From: JAVEDQ01 sp963783105
GTDB lineage: Bacteria; Actinomycetota; Actinomycetes; Frankiales; Frankiaceae
Length of the DNA stretch: 64,000 bases
Assembly: GCA_963783105.1 (NCBI GenBank)
Contig: CAWAMI010000003.1
Span: 930,001 to 994,000 of the forward strand
Direction: 5' to 3'
Shown: in pieces, positions 1 to 7,770 of the stretch
Layout of the letters: the number at the start of each line of letters is the position of its first letter
Position numbering within the stretch: position 1 is the stretch's first letter
Made by a program: the position numbers and the translations under genes
Notes under the pieces: model-generated
What the model saw: only the letters and a program-made list of their open reading frames with translations
Databases searched by the model: none
What the model was told of the DNA's origin: nothing

Positions 1-2
1 TC

Positions 3-767
3 TACCGCATGGGCCGGGAGGAGTTCGACGTCGAACTCGGGCCGGTCTTCGTCAACTTCGTGCTCGCCGACGAGATCAACCGGGCACCGGCGAAGGTCCA
101 GTCGGCCCTGCTCGAGGTGATGGCCGAGCGGCAGGTCAGCCTCGGCGGCCTGACCTACGCCCTGCCCGAGCCGTTCCTCGTGCTCGCGACCCAGAACCCG
201 ATCGAGTCCGAGGGCGTCTACCCGCTGCCCGAGGCGCAGCGCGACCGCTTCCTCATGAAGGTGCCGGTGACCTACCCGTCGCCGGCGGAGGAGCTGGAGA
301 TCGTCCGTCGGATGGGCGCGCACCCGCCGCAGGCCGAGCAGGTCCTCAGCTCGGCGGACCTGCTGCGGCTGCAGGACGTCGCCTCCGACATCTTCGTCCA
401 CCACGCGGTGGCCGACTACGCGGTCCGGCTGGTGCTCGCGACCCGGGAACCGGCGGCGTTCGGCGTCCCGTCGATCACCGGCGCGCTGGCCTACGGCGCC
501 TCACCGCGCGCCAGCCTCGGGCTCGTCGCCGCCGGCCGCGCGCTCGCCCTGATCCGCGGCCGCGACTACGTGCTCCCCGACGACATCGCCGCCGTCGCGC
601 CGGAGGTCCTGCCGCACCGCCTCGTCCTGTCCTACGAGGCGCTCGCGGACGCGGTTCCGCCGGAGAGCGTCGTCACCGAGATCCTGCGGCGGGTGCCGCA
701 ACCGACCGTCGCGCCGAGTTCGCGGGCGGGTGGCGGGTGGTCCGACGCCGGAGCCCGGCCGGCGTGA
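3..767 (+). CDS. MoxR-family AAA+ ATPase, 5' end outside window
   Basis: C-terminal part of a MoxR ATPase; the reading frame is open at the left edge, so the start and the Walker A loop are missing. The visible part has the Walker B region (VLADEINRAP), sensor-type residues in LATQNPIESEG, the arginine-finger segment (PEAQRDRF) and the C-terminal lid helices. MoxR proteins are thought to act as chaperones that insert cofactors or remodel partners together with VWA proteins, and the next two genes (DUF58 and VWA) are the usual partners. The stop is 10 nt before the DUF58 start, so this is the head of an operon. Identification is secure; the substrate is unknown. Confidence 0.93.
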   Translation, partial: YRMGREEFDVELGPVFVNFVLADEINRAPAKVQSALLEVMAERQVSLGGLTYALPEPFLVLATQNPIESEGVYPLPEAQRDRFLMKVPVTYPSPAEELEIVRRMGAHPPQAEQVLSSADLLRLQDVASDIFVHHAVADYAVRLVLATREPAAFGVPSITGALAYGASPRASLGLVAAGRALALIRGRDYVLPDDIAAVAPEVLPHRLVLSYEALADAVPPESVVTEILRRVPQPTVAPSSRAGGGWSDAGARPA

Positions 768-777
768 CCCGATCCCG

Positions 778-1752
778 ATGAGTCCGTCCGCCCGACCGGC
801 GTCGCTGTCCGCCGCTTCGTTGACACCGGAGCAGATCGAGGCCCGGCTGCGGCGCTTCGAGCTGCTGGTCCTGCGCCGGCTCGAGGGGCTGCTCCAGGGC
901 AACCACCTCGGCCTGTTGCCCGGCGCGGGCAGCGAGCGGGCCGAGAGCCGCGAGTACCGACTCGGCGACGACGTCCGGCGGATGGACTGGGCGGTCACCG
1001 CCCGCACCACGGTCCCGCACGTCAGCGACATGATCGCCGACCGCGAGCTCACCACCCACGCGGTCGTCGACCTCAGCCCGTCGATGGAGTTCGGCACCGC
1101 GGCGTGGGAGAAGCGGGACCTCGCGATGGCGGCGACGACCGCGTTCGGGACGCTCACCACCCGGCTGGGCAGCCGGTTCGGGGCGGTGGTGCTCTCCGGT
1201 GATCCGCACCGGCCGATCCGCGAGCTGCCACCGCTGATCGGCCGCGACGCCCTGCGACGGGTCCTGCGGTCGCTGGCCGCGACCCCGCGAACCGGGCTCG
1301 ACCGGCCCCGCACGGTGGCCGCGCCACCCGGTCCGTCGCTGGGCGCCGCTCTCGACCGGCTCGCCCGCCAGCCCCTGCGCCGCGGGCTGGTCGTCGTCGT
1401 CTCGGACCTGCTCGGCGACCCGGCGCAGTGGGAGCGCCCCATGCGCGCCCTCGCCGCCCGCCATCAGGTCCTCGCCGTCGAGGTGACCGACCCGCGCGAG
1501 CTGACCCTGCCGGCCCTCGGCGTCCTGTCCCTGGTCGACCCGGAGACCGGCGCGCTGCTCGAGGTCGACACCAACTCGGCCAAGCTCCGCGAGCGGTACG
1601 CGCAGGCAGCCGCCGAGCGGCGGGCGGCGGTGGCCCGGGCGCTGCGCTCGGCGCGGGCCGGCCGGCTCACCCTGCGGACCGACCGCGACTGGCTGCTCGA
1701 CATCGTCCGGCACGTCGCGAGCGCCCGGCGCCGCCGGGGGCTGGCCGCATGA
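778..1752 (+). CDS. DUF58 domain protein, MoxR partner
   Basis: 324-residue protein with the DUF58 signature near residues 57-70 (YRLGDDVRRMDW) followed by a VWA-like half (VVDLSPSMEFG, then VVVVSDLLGD). DUF58 proteins occur next to MoxR ATPases and VWA membrane proteins and probably form part of the same assembly; the biochemical role is not established. The ATG at 778 is chosen because it lies just after the MoxR stop. An upstream in-frame GTG at 730 would overlap MoxR by about 38 nt and is less likely. No transmembrane segment is obvious, so a cytoplasmic or peripheral location is inferred. Confidence 0.9.
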   Translation: MSPSARPASLSAASLTPEQIEARLRRFELLVLRRLEGLLQGNHLGLLPGAGSERAESREYRLGDDVRRMDWAVTARTTVPHVSDMIADRELTTHAVVDLSPSMEFGTAAWEKRDLAMAATTAFGTLTTRLGSRFGAVVLSGDPHRPIRELPPLIGRDALRRVLRSLAATPRTGLDRPRTVAAPPGPSLGAALDRLARQPLRRGLVVVVSDLLGDPAQWERPMRALAARHQVLAVEVTDPRELTLPALGVLSLVDPETGALLEVDTNSAKLRERYAQAAAERRAAVARALRSARAGRLTLRTDRDWLLDIVRHVASARRRRGLAA

Positions 1753-1780
1753 GACCGGCTCGGCGCGTGGGGGCGCGACG

Positions 1781-2731
1781 GTGAGCTTCCACTCCCCCCT
1801 CCGGCTGCTGCTGATCCTGCCGGTGCTCGCCGTCCTCGGCTTCTACCTGGTCCAGGCGATCCGCCGCAGCCAGTACGCGGTGCGCTTCACCGACCTGTCC
1901 CTGCTCGCCTCCGTCGCCCCACGCCGGCCCGCGTGGTGGAAACGGCACATCCCCGCTGCGCTGCTGCTGCTGAGCCTGCTCGCGATGGTGATCAGCCTCG
2001 GTCGTCCCACCGCGACCGAACGCGTCCCGCGGGAGCGTGCCACGGTCGTCATGGCCATCGACGTCTCCAACTCGATGGACGCCGACGACGTCTCCCCCAG
2101 CCGGCTCGACGCCGCGAAGACGGGCGCCCAGGCGTTCATCGACCGGCTGCCGCCACGACTCAACCTCGGCCTGGTCGCCTTCGACGGCACCGCCTCGGTG
2201 CTGGTGTCGCCGACGACCGACCGGCAGTCGGTCCGCACGGCCATCGACACGCTGCAACTCGGACCGGGCACGGCGATCGGCGACGCCGTGGCCACCAGCC
2301 TCGACGCGATCGCGTCCGTCCCGGGCGAGCCCGGACAGCCGCCCGCGCCCGGTCGCATCGTGCTGCTCTCCGACGGCGAGACGACGCGCGGCCTGCCCAA
2401 CAGCACCGCCGCCCAGCAGGCCCTGGCCAAGGACGTCCCCGTCTCGACCATCGCCTACGGCACGCAGGACGGCGAGGTCACGATCCAGGGCCGGACGATC
2501 GGGGTGCCGGTCAACAAGCGAGCCCTCGAACAGCTGGCCGACGAGACCCACGGGGCGTCCTACACCGCGGAGACCGGCGGCCAACTCAAGGACGTCTACT
2601 CCGACCTCGGGAGCTCGATCGGCTACGACGAGCGCGAGGTCGAGATCGGCCGCTGGTTCGTCGGCGTGGCGCTGTTGCTCGGCCTGGTGTCCGCCAGCCT
2701 GTCCGTCCTCTGGAGTTCGAAGCTGCCATGA
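1781..2731 (+). CDS. VWA-domain membrane protein (BatA-like)
   Basis: 316 residues. Two N-terminal transmembrane helices (about residues 5-25 and 53-72) are followed by a von Willebrand A domain with an intact MIDAS motif DVSNS at residues 94-98 and a C-terminal helix near 292-314. This is the BatA-type layout: a membrane-anchored VWA domain facing the outside, working with the MoxR and DUF58 products. The start is GTG at 1781, 28 nt after the DUF58 stop. Its stop overlaps the ATG of the phytoene synthase gene by 4 nt (ATGA), an unusual joining of this operon to carotenoid synthesis. Confidence 0.9.
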   Translation: MSFHSPLRLLLILPVLAVLGFYLVQAIRRSQYAVRFTDLSLLASVAPRRPAWWKRHIPAALLLLSLLAMVISLGRPTATERVPRERATVVMAIDVSNSMDADDVSPSRLDAAKTGAQAFIDRLPPRLNLGLVAFDGTASVLVSPTTDRQSVRTAIDTLQLGPGTAIGDAVATSLDAIASVPGEPGQPPAPGRIVLLSDGETTRGLPNSTAAQQALAKDVPVSTIAYGTQDGEVTIQGRTIGVPVNKRALEQLADETHGASYTAETGGQLKDVYSDLGSSIGYDEREVEIGRWFVGVALLLGLVSASLSVLWSSKLP

Positions 2732-3642
2732 CCTCCGCCCCCGCCTTGGCTGTCGAGCCGCACCCGGCGCTCGCCGCCTCCTACGCCTTCTGCCGTGGCC
2801 TGCACGCCTCCTACGGCCGCACGTACTACCTGGCGACGCTGCTCCTGCCGAAATGGAAGCGGCCCTACGTCCACGCGCTCTACGGGTTCGCCCGCTACGC
2901 CGACGAGATCGTCGACGACCTCGGCTCGACCCTGTCCGTCGAGGAGAAGGCCGCCGCGCTGGACGTATGGGGCGAGCGGTTCCTCGCCGGGGAGCCGGCG
3001 CCGGATCCCCGCCCCGGGCACGACGTCTTCCCGGCGGTCCGCGACACCGTCCGACGCTGGTCGATCCCGCTGGAGCACTTCGAGGCGTTCCTGCGCTCGA
3101 TGCGGATGGACCTCACCGTCACCGAGTACGAGACGTTCGAGGACCTGCAGAGCTACGTCCACGGCTCCGCTGCCGTCATCGGGCTGCAGATGGTCCCGAT
3201 CCTGGAGCCGCGCGTCCCGGTCGCGTACGAGTACGCCCGTGACCTCGGCGTCGGCTTCCAGCTCGCGAACTTCCTCCGGGACGTCGGGGAGGACCTCGCG
3301 CGGGGGCGCATCTACCTGCCGCAGGAGTCGCTGCGGCTGTTCGGCGTGGACCGCGAGCGTCTCGAGCGGGGTGTGGTGGACGCGCCGATCCGGCGGCTGC
3401 TCGCGTTCGAGATCGCCCGCTGCCGCGAGCTGTTCCGCAACGCCGCCCCCGGGATCCGTCTGCTGCACCCGACGTCGCAGGACTGCATCCGCACCGCCTT
3501 CACGCTCTACGGCGGCATCCTCGACGAGATCGAACGGGCCGACTACCAGGTCCTGGACCGGCGGGTGTCGGTGCCGCTGCGGCGACGGCTCGCGGTGGCC
3601 GGGCCGGGTCTGTTGCGGGCGAGGCGTGCACGTTCCGATTGA
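2728..3642 (+). CDS. crtB: Squalene/phytoene synthase family protein
   Basis: 304 residues, the usual size. Both aspartate-rich motifs that bind the prenyl diphosphate magnesium ions are present: DEIVDD from residue 59 and DVGED at 185-189 within QLANFLRDVGED. The expected reaction is head-to-head condensation of two geranylgeranyl diphosphates to phytoene. Squalene or dehydrosqualene synthesis cannot be excluded from sequence, but lycopene cyclase halves at 9366-10078 favour a carotenoid role. No desaturase (crtI) or GGPP synthase (crtE) lies in the window. The ATG overlaps the preceding VWA stop by 4 nt, implying translational coupling. Confidence 0.88.
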   Translation: MTSAPALAVEPHPALAASYAFCRGLHASYGRTYYLATLLLPKWKRPYVHALYGFARYADEIVDDLGSTLSVEEKAAALDVWGERFLAGEPAPDPRPGHDVFPAVRDTVRRWSIPLEHFEAFLRSMRMDLTVTEYETFEDLQSYVHGSAAVIGLQMVPILEPRVPVAYEYARDLGVGFQLANFLRDVGEDLARGRIYLPQESLRLFGVDRERLERGVVDAPIRRLLAFEIARCRELFRNAAPGIRLLHPTSQDCIRTAFTLYGGILDEIERADYQVLDRRVSVPLRRRLAVAGPGLLRARRARSD

Positions 3643-3659
3643 CCGGGTAGGGACCGAGC

Positions 3660-4028
3660 ATGCCCGACCTGCCCCCTCGGCCCACGGAACGCACCCACGA
3701 CCAGGAGCCGACACCCGGCGCGGCATCGTTCCGGACGCCCGACGTTCCGCAGAATCGGGCGTCGGACTCCGAGTGGATGGACGGCCCGGGACGTGACTCC
3801 GGCGCGACGGCGGGCCTCGAACCGGGCGGCGGGGTCGCCCCCGGGGACACCCCGCCCGCCGCGGGCTCCGAGTCGGAGGCCGCCGAGGACCGGCCGGAGA
3901 CCCCGAACCAGGGCCCGGCCGTCCCGAGCCGCAAGCCGCAGATCCTCGGGCTGACCGCACTGGCGATCCTCGTGCTGGGCGTCATCGGCTATGCGATCGC
4001 GAACGTCATCGCCTACATCGTGAAGTGA
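3660..4028 (+). CDS. DUF6480-type small membrane protein
   Basis: 122 residues. A long, acidic, proline- and glycine-rich N-terminal part contains the LEPGGGV..GDTPPA segment that I associate with DUF6480; a single C-terminal transmembrane helix (ILGLTALAILVLGVIGYAIA) ends the protein. It is likely a tail-anchored membrane protein with a disordered cytoplasmic region. Function is unknown. It follows crtB by 17 nt on the same strand. A TAGGGA hexamer 6 nt before the ATG could alternatively give it its own start of transcription. Confidence 0.7.
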   Translation: MPDLPPRPTERTHDQEPTPGAASFRTPDVPQNRASDSEWMDGPGRDSGATAGLEPGGGVAPGDTPPAAGSESEAAEDRPETPNQGPAVPSRKPQILGLTALAILVLGVIGYAIANVIAYIVK

Positions 4029-4058
4029 TCTTCCGGCGCTCCTGAGATCTTCTGATCG

Positions 4059-4430
4059 TCACGCCGCCCACGGCGGACGAAACCGGCCCGCCCCCGGCAG
4101 CTCGACCTCCAGCAACGGACTCGTGACCACCCAGGCGGTCACGCCCGCGGAGCCGGAGTTGACACACAGCTCGCCGCCGGCCGGCACGAGGACGACGTCT
4201 CCGGACCGAGCGACGCCGGTATTCCCGTCGAGGGTGACCTGGAGCTCGCCGGTGAGGACCAGCAGGACCTCCTCCCGGGTGGGCCGATGCGGCACGCCGT
4301 GTGTGTTGGCAGGAACCTCGAGCCGCCAGGCGCAGAGTTCCGTGCTCCCGCGGGAGGGCGCGACATAGGACGAGAAGCGGCTTCCGTGAGCATCGAACAC
4401 CTGCGCGTCGGATCGGTGGATGACCACCAT
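4059..4430 (-). CDS. Cupin-domain protein
   Basis: 123 residues forming a single small cupin barrel. Both cupin motifs are visible: HGVPHRPTREEVLLVLTGELQV (residues about 44-65, with His and Glu ligands) and the GDVVLVPAGG turn. Single-domain cupins bind a metal and may be enzymes, sensors or small-molecule binders; which applies here is unknown. A good ribosome site (GGGAGG) precedes the ATG. The gene diverges from a MarR regulator, with two palindromes in the 59-nt gap, so it is the obvious regulatory target. Confidence 0.85.
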   Translation of the reverse strand: MVVIHRSDAQVFDAHGSRFSSYVAPSRGSTELCAWRLEVPANTHGVPHRPTREEVLLVLTGELQVTLDGNTGVARSGDVVLVPAGGELCVNSGSAGVTAWVVTSPLLEVELPGAGRFRPPWAA

Positions 4431-4444
4431 CGGGACCTCCCTCG

Positions 4445-4459
4445 GTCAACCTGCTTGTC
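4445..4459. promoter_or_regulatory. Second, imperfect MarR-type operator
   Basis: GTCAACCTGCTTGTC matches the perfect palindrome at 4473-4487 at 12 of 15 positions. It lies closer to the cupin start. The two sites begin 28 bp apart. Confidence 0.5.
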
Positions 4460-4472
4460 TACCCGGTGAATA

Positions 4473-4487
4473 GTCAAGCAGCTTGAC
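4473..4487. promoter_or_regulatory. Perfect palindromic operator in cupin/MarR intergenic region
   Basis: GTCAAGC-A-GCTTGAC is a perfect 7-1-7 inverted repeat ending 2 nt before the MarR ATG. It is AT-rich compared with its surroundings. Size, symmetry and position fit an autoregulatory MarR binding site. A further GTCAAC half-site occurs at 4494-4499. Confidence 0.6.
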
Positions 4488-4489
4488 TG

Positions 4490-4951
4490 ATGTGTCAACA
4501 TCTCTGCGTGCAGAACGCAGACTGGGAGACCGCGGCAGGGGTGTTGCGGCTGGCCACGCAACTCGTCGACGGGATCCAGGACGGGCTCGCCCGCCGAGGT
4601 TTCAGTGATGTCCGCCCCGCCCATGGATTCGCCTTCGTGCGCATTGCCGACGGCGACGCGACGACGGCCGACGTAGCACACCATCTCGGCGTCACGAAGC
4701 AGGCTGCGAGCCAGCTCGTGGAGCAGCTGGTCGACCGTGGTTACGTGCTGCGCACGCCGGACACGAGCGACCGACGCGCCCGTCGTCTGCTGCTCACCGA
4801 CCGTGGTCGGATGTGCACCCGGGCCGCCGAGGAGGCGGCGGCGGAGACGGTGAGCGGGTGGGCGGAGATCCTCGACTCCTCGGCCTTTGTCTCGTTCTCC
4901 GCCGCCGTCGCCCAGATAGCGGTCGCCGGGCGCCTTCGACCGGCTTGGTGA
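4490..4951 (+). CDS. MarR-family transcriptional regulator
   Basis: 153 residues with the winged helix of the MarR family: the recognition part (TTADVAHHLGVTKQAASQLVEQL, about residues 57-79) and the wing (RTPDTSDRRARRLLLTDRG) are well conserved. It is a dimeric DNA-binding repressor or activator responding to a small ligand. The ATG at 4490 lies right beside the operator and would give a very short leader; an in-frame GTG at 4508 (start of VQNADWET) is an alternative. It diverges from the cupin gene, and the two palindromes suggest it controls both itself and the cupin. Confidence 0.88.
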   Translation: MCQHLCVQNADWETAAGVLRLATQLVDGIQDGLARRGFSDVRPAHGFAFVRIADGDATTADVAHHLGVTKQAASQLVEQLVDRGYVLRTPDTSDRRARRLLLTDRGRMCTRAAEEAAAETVSGWAEILDSSAFVSFSAAVAQIAVAGRLRPAW

Positions 4952-5110
4952 CCCTCGACGCCCTGAACATGACCTCGAACGCCCAAGGCAGCCACGGCAC
5001 CCACCCCCTCATCCGCCAGCAATGCCGGCAGGTCCCGGTCGGGGGCCATCTCCAGCTCCTGCTGGGGACTAGCCTGAGGCTGCCGGACCGCGCCGATCGA
5101 AGAGGTCGCC

Positions 5111-6007
5111 TTGCCAGAGACGCAGTACGCCGCCGCCAACGGGCTGAAGATCGCCTACGAGACGTTCGGCTCGCCCAGCGACGCCCCTCTCCTGATGGTG
5201 ATGGGTCTGGGCACGCAGATGATCGCCTGGCCGGACGAGCTGTGCCAGCAGATCGCCGACCGCGGGTTCTACGTGATCCGCTTCGACAACCGGGACGCCG
5301 GACTGTCGACCCACCTCGACGACCTGCCGACGCCCACGCGCGCTGATCTGCTCCTGCGTCGCAGGCCGCCCTACAAGGTCAGCGACATGGCCCGGGACGC
5401 GCTCGGGTTGATGGACGCGCTGGGCATCGGCTCCGCCCACGTCGTCGGCGCCTCGATGGGTGGCTACATCGCGCAGGCACTCGCGGGGCTGTACCCGAGC
5501 CGGGTCCGCAGCCTGACGTTGATCATGACGTCGACCGGCGGCCGGACCGTCGGCCACCCGTCGCCGCAACTCGCGGCGCGTCTGATCAAGCGCCGGGAGG
5601 TGCGGAATCGGGAGCAGGCCCAGGACCTGGCCGCCGAGACCTTCCGCCTGATCGGCTCCAAGGGCTTCGAGTTCGACGAGACGCGCATCCGGGACCTCGC
5701 CGGCCGCAGCTACGACCGGTCCACCGACCGCCGCGGCTACTTCCGGCAGCTGTGGGCGAGCGTCGCCCAGCCGAACCGGACCCGGTTCCTCCGCCAGATC
5801 AGGGTCCCCACGCTGGTGATGCACGGGATGAACGACCCGCTCGTCAACGTCAGCGGGGGCGTCGCGCTCGCGAAGGCGATCCCGCATGCCCAGTTCATCG
5901 GCTTCGCCGGGATGGGGCATGACCTGCCCCGCGCGCTCTGGCAGCGGTTCGCCGACGAGATCTGCGCCGTCGCGGAGCGAGCTGCCGAGCGGCCGGTCCG
6001 TCCGTGA
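5111..6007 (+). CDS. Alpha/beta hydrolase
   Basis: 298 residues with a complete alpha/beta hydrolase layout: oxyanion region MVMGLGTQ, nucleophile elbow GASMGG with Ser115, a late acid in HGMNDPLV and the final His in GMGHDLP. Typical members cleave esters or lactones; the substrate is unknown. The start is taken as TTG at 5111, supported by an AGAGG ribosome site a few nucleotides upstream. The preceding 159 nt after MarR hold no gene that I can support. Confidence 0.85.
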   Translation: MPETQYAAANGLKIAYETFGSPSDAPLLMVMGLGTQMIAWPDELCQQIADRGFYVIRFDNRDAGLSTHLDDLPTPTRADLLLRRRPPYKVSDMARDALGLMDALGIGSAHVVGASMGGYIAQALAGLYPSRVRSLTLIMTSTGGRTVGHPSPQLAARLIKRREVRNREQAQDLAAETFRLIGSKGFEFDETRIRDLAGRSYDRSTDRRGYFRQLWASVAQPNRTRFLRQIRVPTLVMHGMNDPLVNVSGGVALAKAIPHAQFIGFAGMGHDLPRALWQRFADEICAVAERAAERPVRP

Positions 6008-6114
6008 CCAGCTGACGTCCTGGACGGGATCGACGGAGTTCCGGCGGCGGGTAAGCCTCACCCGGTCCGGATGATGCGCGGACGCGCCACCTCGCGCAGG
6101 TTCGACAGTGTTCT

Positions 6115-6146
6115 CGGCGACGAACGTTCCCGGCGACGAACGTTCC
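6115..6146. repeat. Two tandem 16-bp repeats upstream of DUF2252 gene
   Basis: The unit CGGCGACGAACGTTCC occurs twice head to tail, with a third partial copy directly after. Each copy contains the 8-bp palindrome GAACGTTC, so the pair gives two identical symmetric sites 16 bp apart, ending 62 bp before the DUF2252 start. Confidence 0.8.
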
Positions 6147-6208
6147 CGGCGACCAGCGTCGTCGACGTGCCGAACAACGCCGAGCGATCACCGTGTGGAG
6201 GTGCTCCG

Positions 6209-7696
6209 ATGAGCCCAGCCGGCACCCGAGCCGCGACGAGCACCCGTCCCGCGGCTCGTCCCGTTCCCGTCCAGCGGTCCGCACGAGGAAAGGCCGGGGC
6301 ACACCAGACGCCCGCGGAGCGGGCCGCGCGGGGCAGGGCTGCGCGCCGCGAGGTGCCGAGGGAGAGCCACGACGAGTACGCGGCCACGTCGGCGAGGCCC
6401 GATCCGATCGGCATCATCGACGCCCAGTCGGCCAGGCGGATCCAGGAACTGATCCCCATCCGCTACGGGCGGATGTCGGAGTCGCCGTTCCGCTTCTACC
6501 GGGGCGCAGCAGCGATCATGGCGAGCGACCTGGCGTCCACCCCGCAGACCGGTATTCGGGCGCAACTGTGCGGGGACGCGCACATGCTCAACTTCCGCCT
6601 CCTCGCCTCCCCCGAGCGCAACCTGATGTTCGACATCAACGACTTCGACGAGACGCATCCCGGCCCGTGGGAGTGGGACGTCAAGCGGCTGGCGGCGAGC
6701 CTGGTGATCGCGGGCCGACAGAACGGCTTCTCCGTCAAGGAGCGCGCGACCATCGTGCGGGGAGCCGTCCGCAACTACCGCGAAGCGATGCGGGCGTTCG
6801 CACCCATGGGAAACCTCGCCGTCTGGTACGCGCGGGCTGCGGTGGACGAGCTCCTGGTCGAGTTCGCGAAGATCCTCACCAAGGGAGAACGCAAGCGGAT
6901 CTCGGCCAACATCGCCAAGGCGAAGAGTCGCGACAGCCTGAAGGCCTTCGAGAAACTCACCGCCGTGGTGGGCGGCCACCGGCAGATCGTGCCGGATCCG
7001 CCCCTGATCGAGCGGGTCGAGGACATGCTCGACGACACCAACCGCGACCAGCAGCTGGCGCAGCTACGCGCGTCGATCGCCTCCTACACCCGCACGCTCT
7101 CGACCGACCGGCGTGCCCTGTTCGAGCAGTTCGAGGTCGCCGACGTGGCCCGCAAGGTCGTCGGCGTGGGCAGCGTGGGCACCCGTTGCTGGATCGTGCT
7201 CCTGCTCGGGCGCGACGACCACGACCCGCTGCTGCTGCAGATCAAGGAAGCCGATACGTCGGTGCTGGCCGAGCACGCGGGCGGCGGCACGTTCAAGAAC
7301 CAAGGGGAGCGGGTGGTCGCCGGACAACGCCTCATGCAGGCGACCAGCGACATCATGCTCGGCTGGACGCACTCCTCCCAGGGTTACGACGACGGGGAAC
7401 CGCACGACTTCTACGTGCGCCAGTTGCTGGACTGGAAGGGCATCGTCGTCGCCGAGAACATGGATCCGCACGCCATGCGGGTGTTCGCGGGGCTGGCGGG
7501 GGCGACGCTGGCGCGCGCGCATGCCCGCTCCGGCGACCGGATCGCCATCGCCGAATACCTCGGCAAGAGCGACAAGTTCGACCAGGCGCTCTCCCGGTTC
7601 GCCGAGACCTACGCCGACCAGAACGAACGCGATCACCGGGCCCTGCTCGACGCGGTCGAGACCGGCCGGGTCCAGGCGGCGTCGACGACCCCCTGA
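6209..7696 (+). CDS. DUF2252 protein (kinase-like fold)
   Basis: 495 residues. The DUF2252 core has a GDAHMLNF loop (Asp123, His125) and DINDFDETHPGPWEWD, which resemble the catalytic and metal-binding loops of the aminoglycoside phosphotransferase/kinase-like fold; activity is unproven. The first 60 residues are Arg/Ala-rich and probably disordered. The ATG at 6209 is preferred to an upstream in-frame start because it has a GGAGG ribosome site 7 nt away. It stands alone, preceded by the tandem GAACGTTC repeats. The family is frequent in actinomycetes and its substrate is unknown. Confidence 0.85.
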   Translation: MSPAGTRAATSTRPAARPVPVQRSARGKAGAHQTPAERAARGRAARREVPRESHDEYAATSARPDPIGIIDAQSARRIQELIPIRYGRMSESPFRFYRGAAAIMASDLASTPQTGIRAQLCGDAHMLNFRLLASPERNLMFDINDFDETHPGPWEWDVKRLAASLVIAGRQNGFSVKERATIVRGAVRNYREAMRAFAPMGNLAVWYARAAVDELLVEFAKILTKGERKRISANIAKAKSRDSLKAFEKLTAVVGGHRQIVPDPPLIERVEDMLDDTNRDQQLAQLRASIASYTRTLSTDRRALFEQFEVADVARKVVGVGSVGTRCWIVLLLGRDDHDPLLLQIKEADTSVLAEHAGGGTFKNQGERVVAGQRLMQATSDIMLGWTHSSQGYDDGEPHDFYVRQLLDWKGIVVAENMDPHAMRVFAGLAGATLARAHARSGDRIAIAEYLGKSDKFDQALSRFAETYADQNERDHRALLDAVETGRVQAASTTP

Positions 7697-7758
7697 TCGG
7701 CCCGGTCCACCCGCGCCACGGGCCTCGCGGCCTCAGGGATCTCCAAGCTCGATCCCGT

Positions 7759-7764
7759 TAGCGT
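7759..7764 (+). promoter_or_regulatory. -10 element TAGCGT, leaderless arrangement
   Basis: TAGCGT ends exactly 6 nt before the GTG at 7771, so transcription would begin at the start codon. No ribosome site is seen. One of eight such cases in the window. Confidence 0.55.
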
Positions 7765-7770
7765 GGCCGG

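Noticed and set aside
673..1713. Long open frames antisense to the MoxR/DUF58 genes
   Set aside because: They are Arg/Gly/Pro-rich, have no family motifs, and mirror the high third-position GC of the true genes.
6115..6146. LexA (SOS) box in the GAACGTTC repeats
   Set aside because: Actinobacterial SOS boxes have GAAC-N4-GTTC; here GAAC and GTTC are adjacent.
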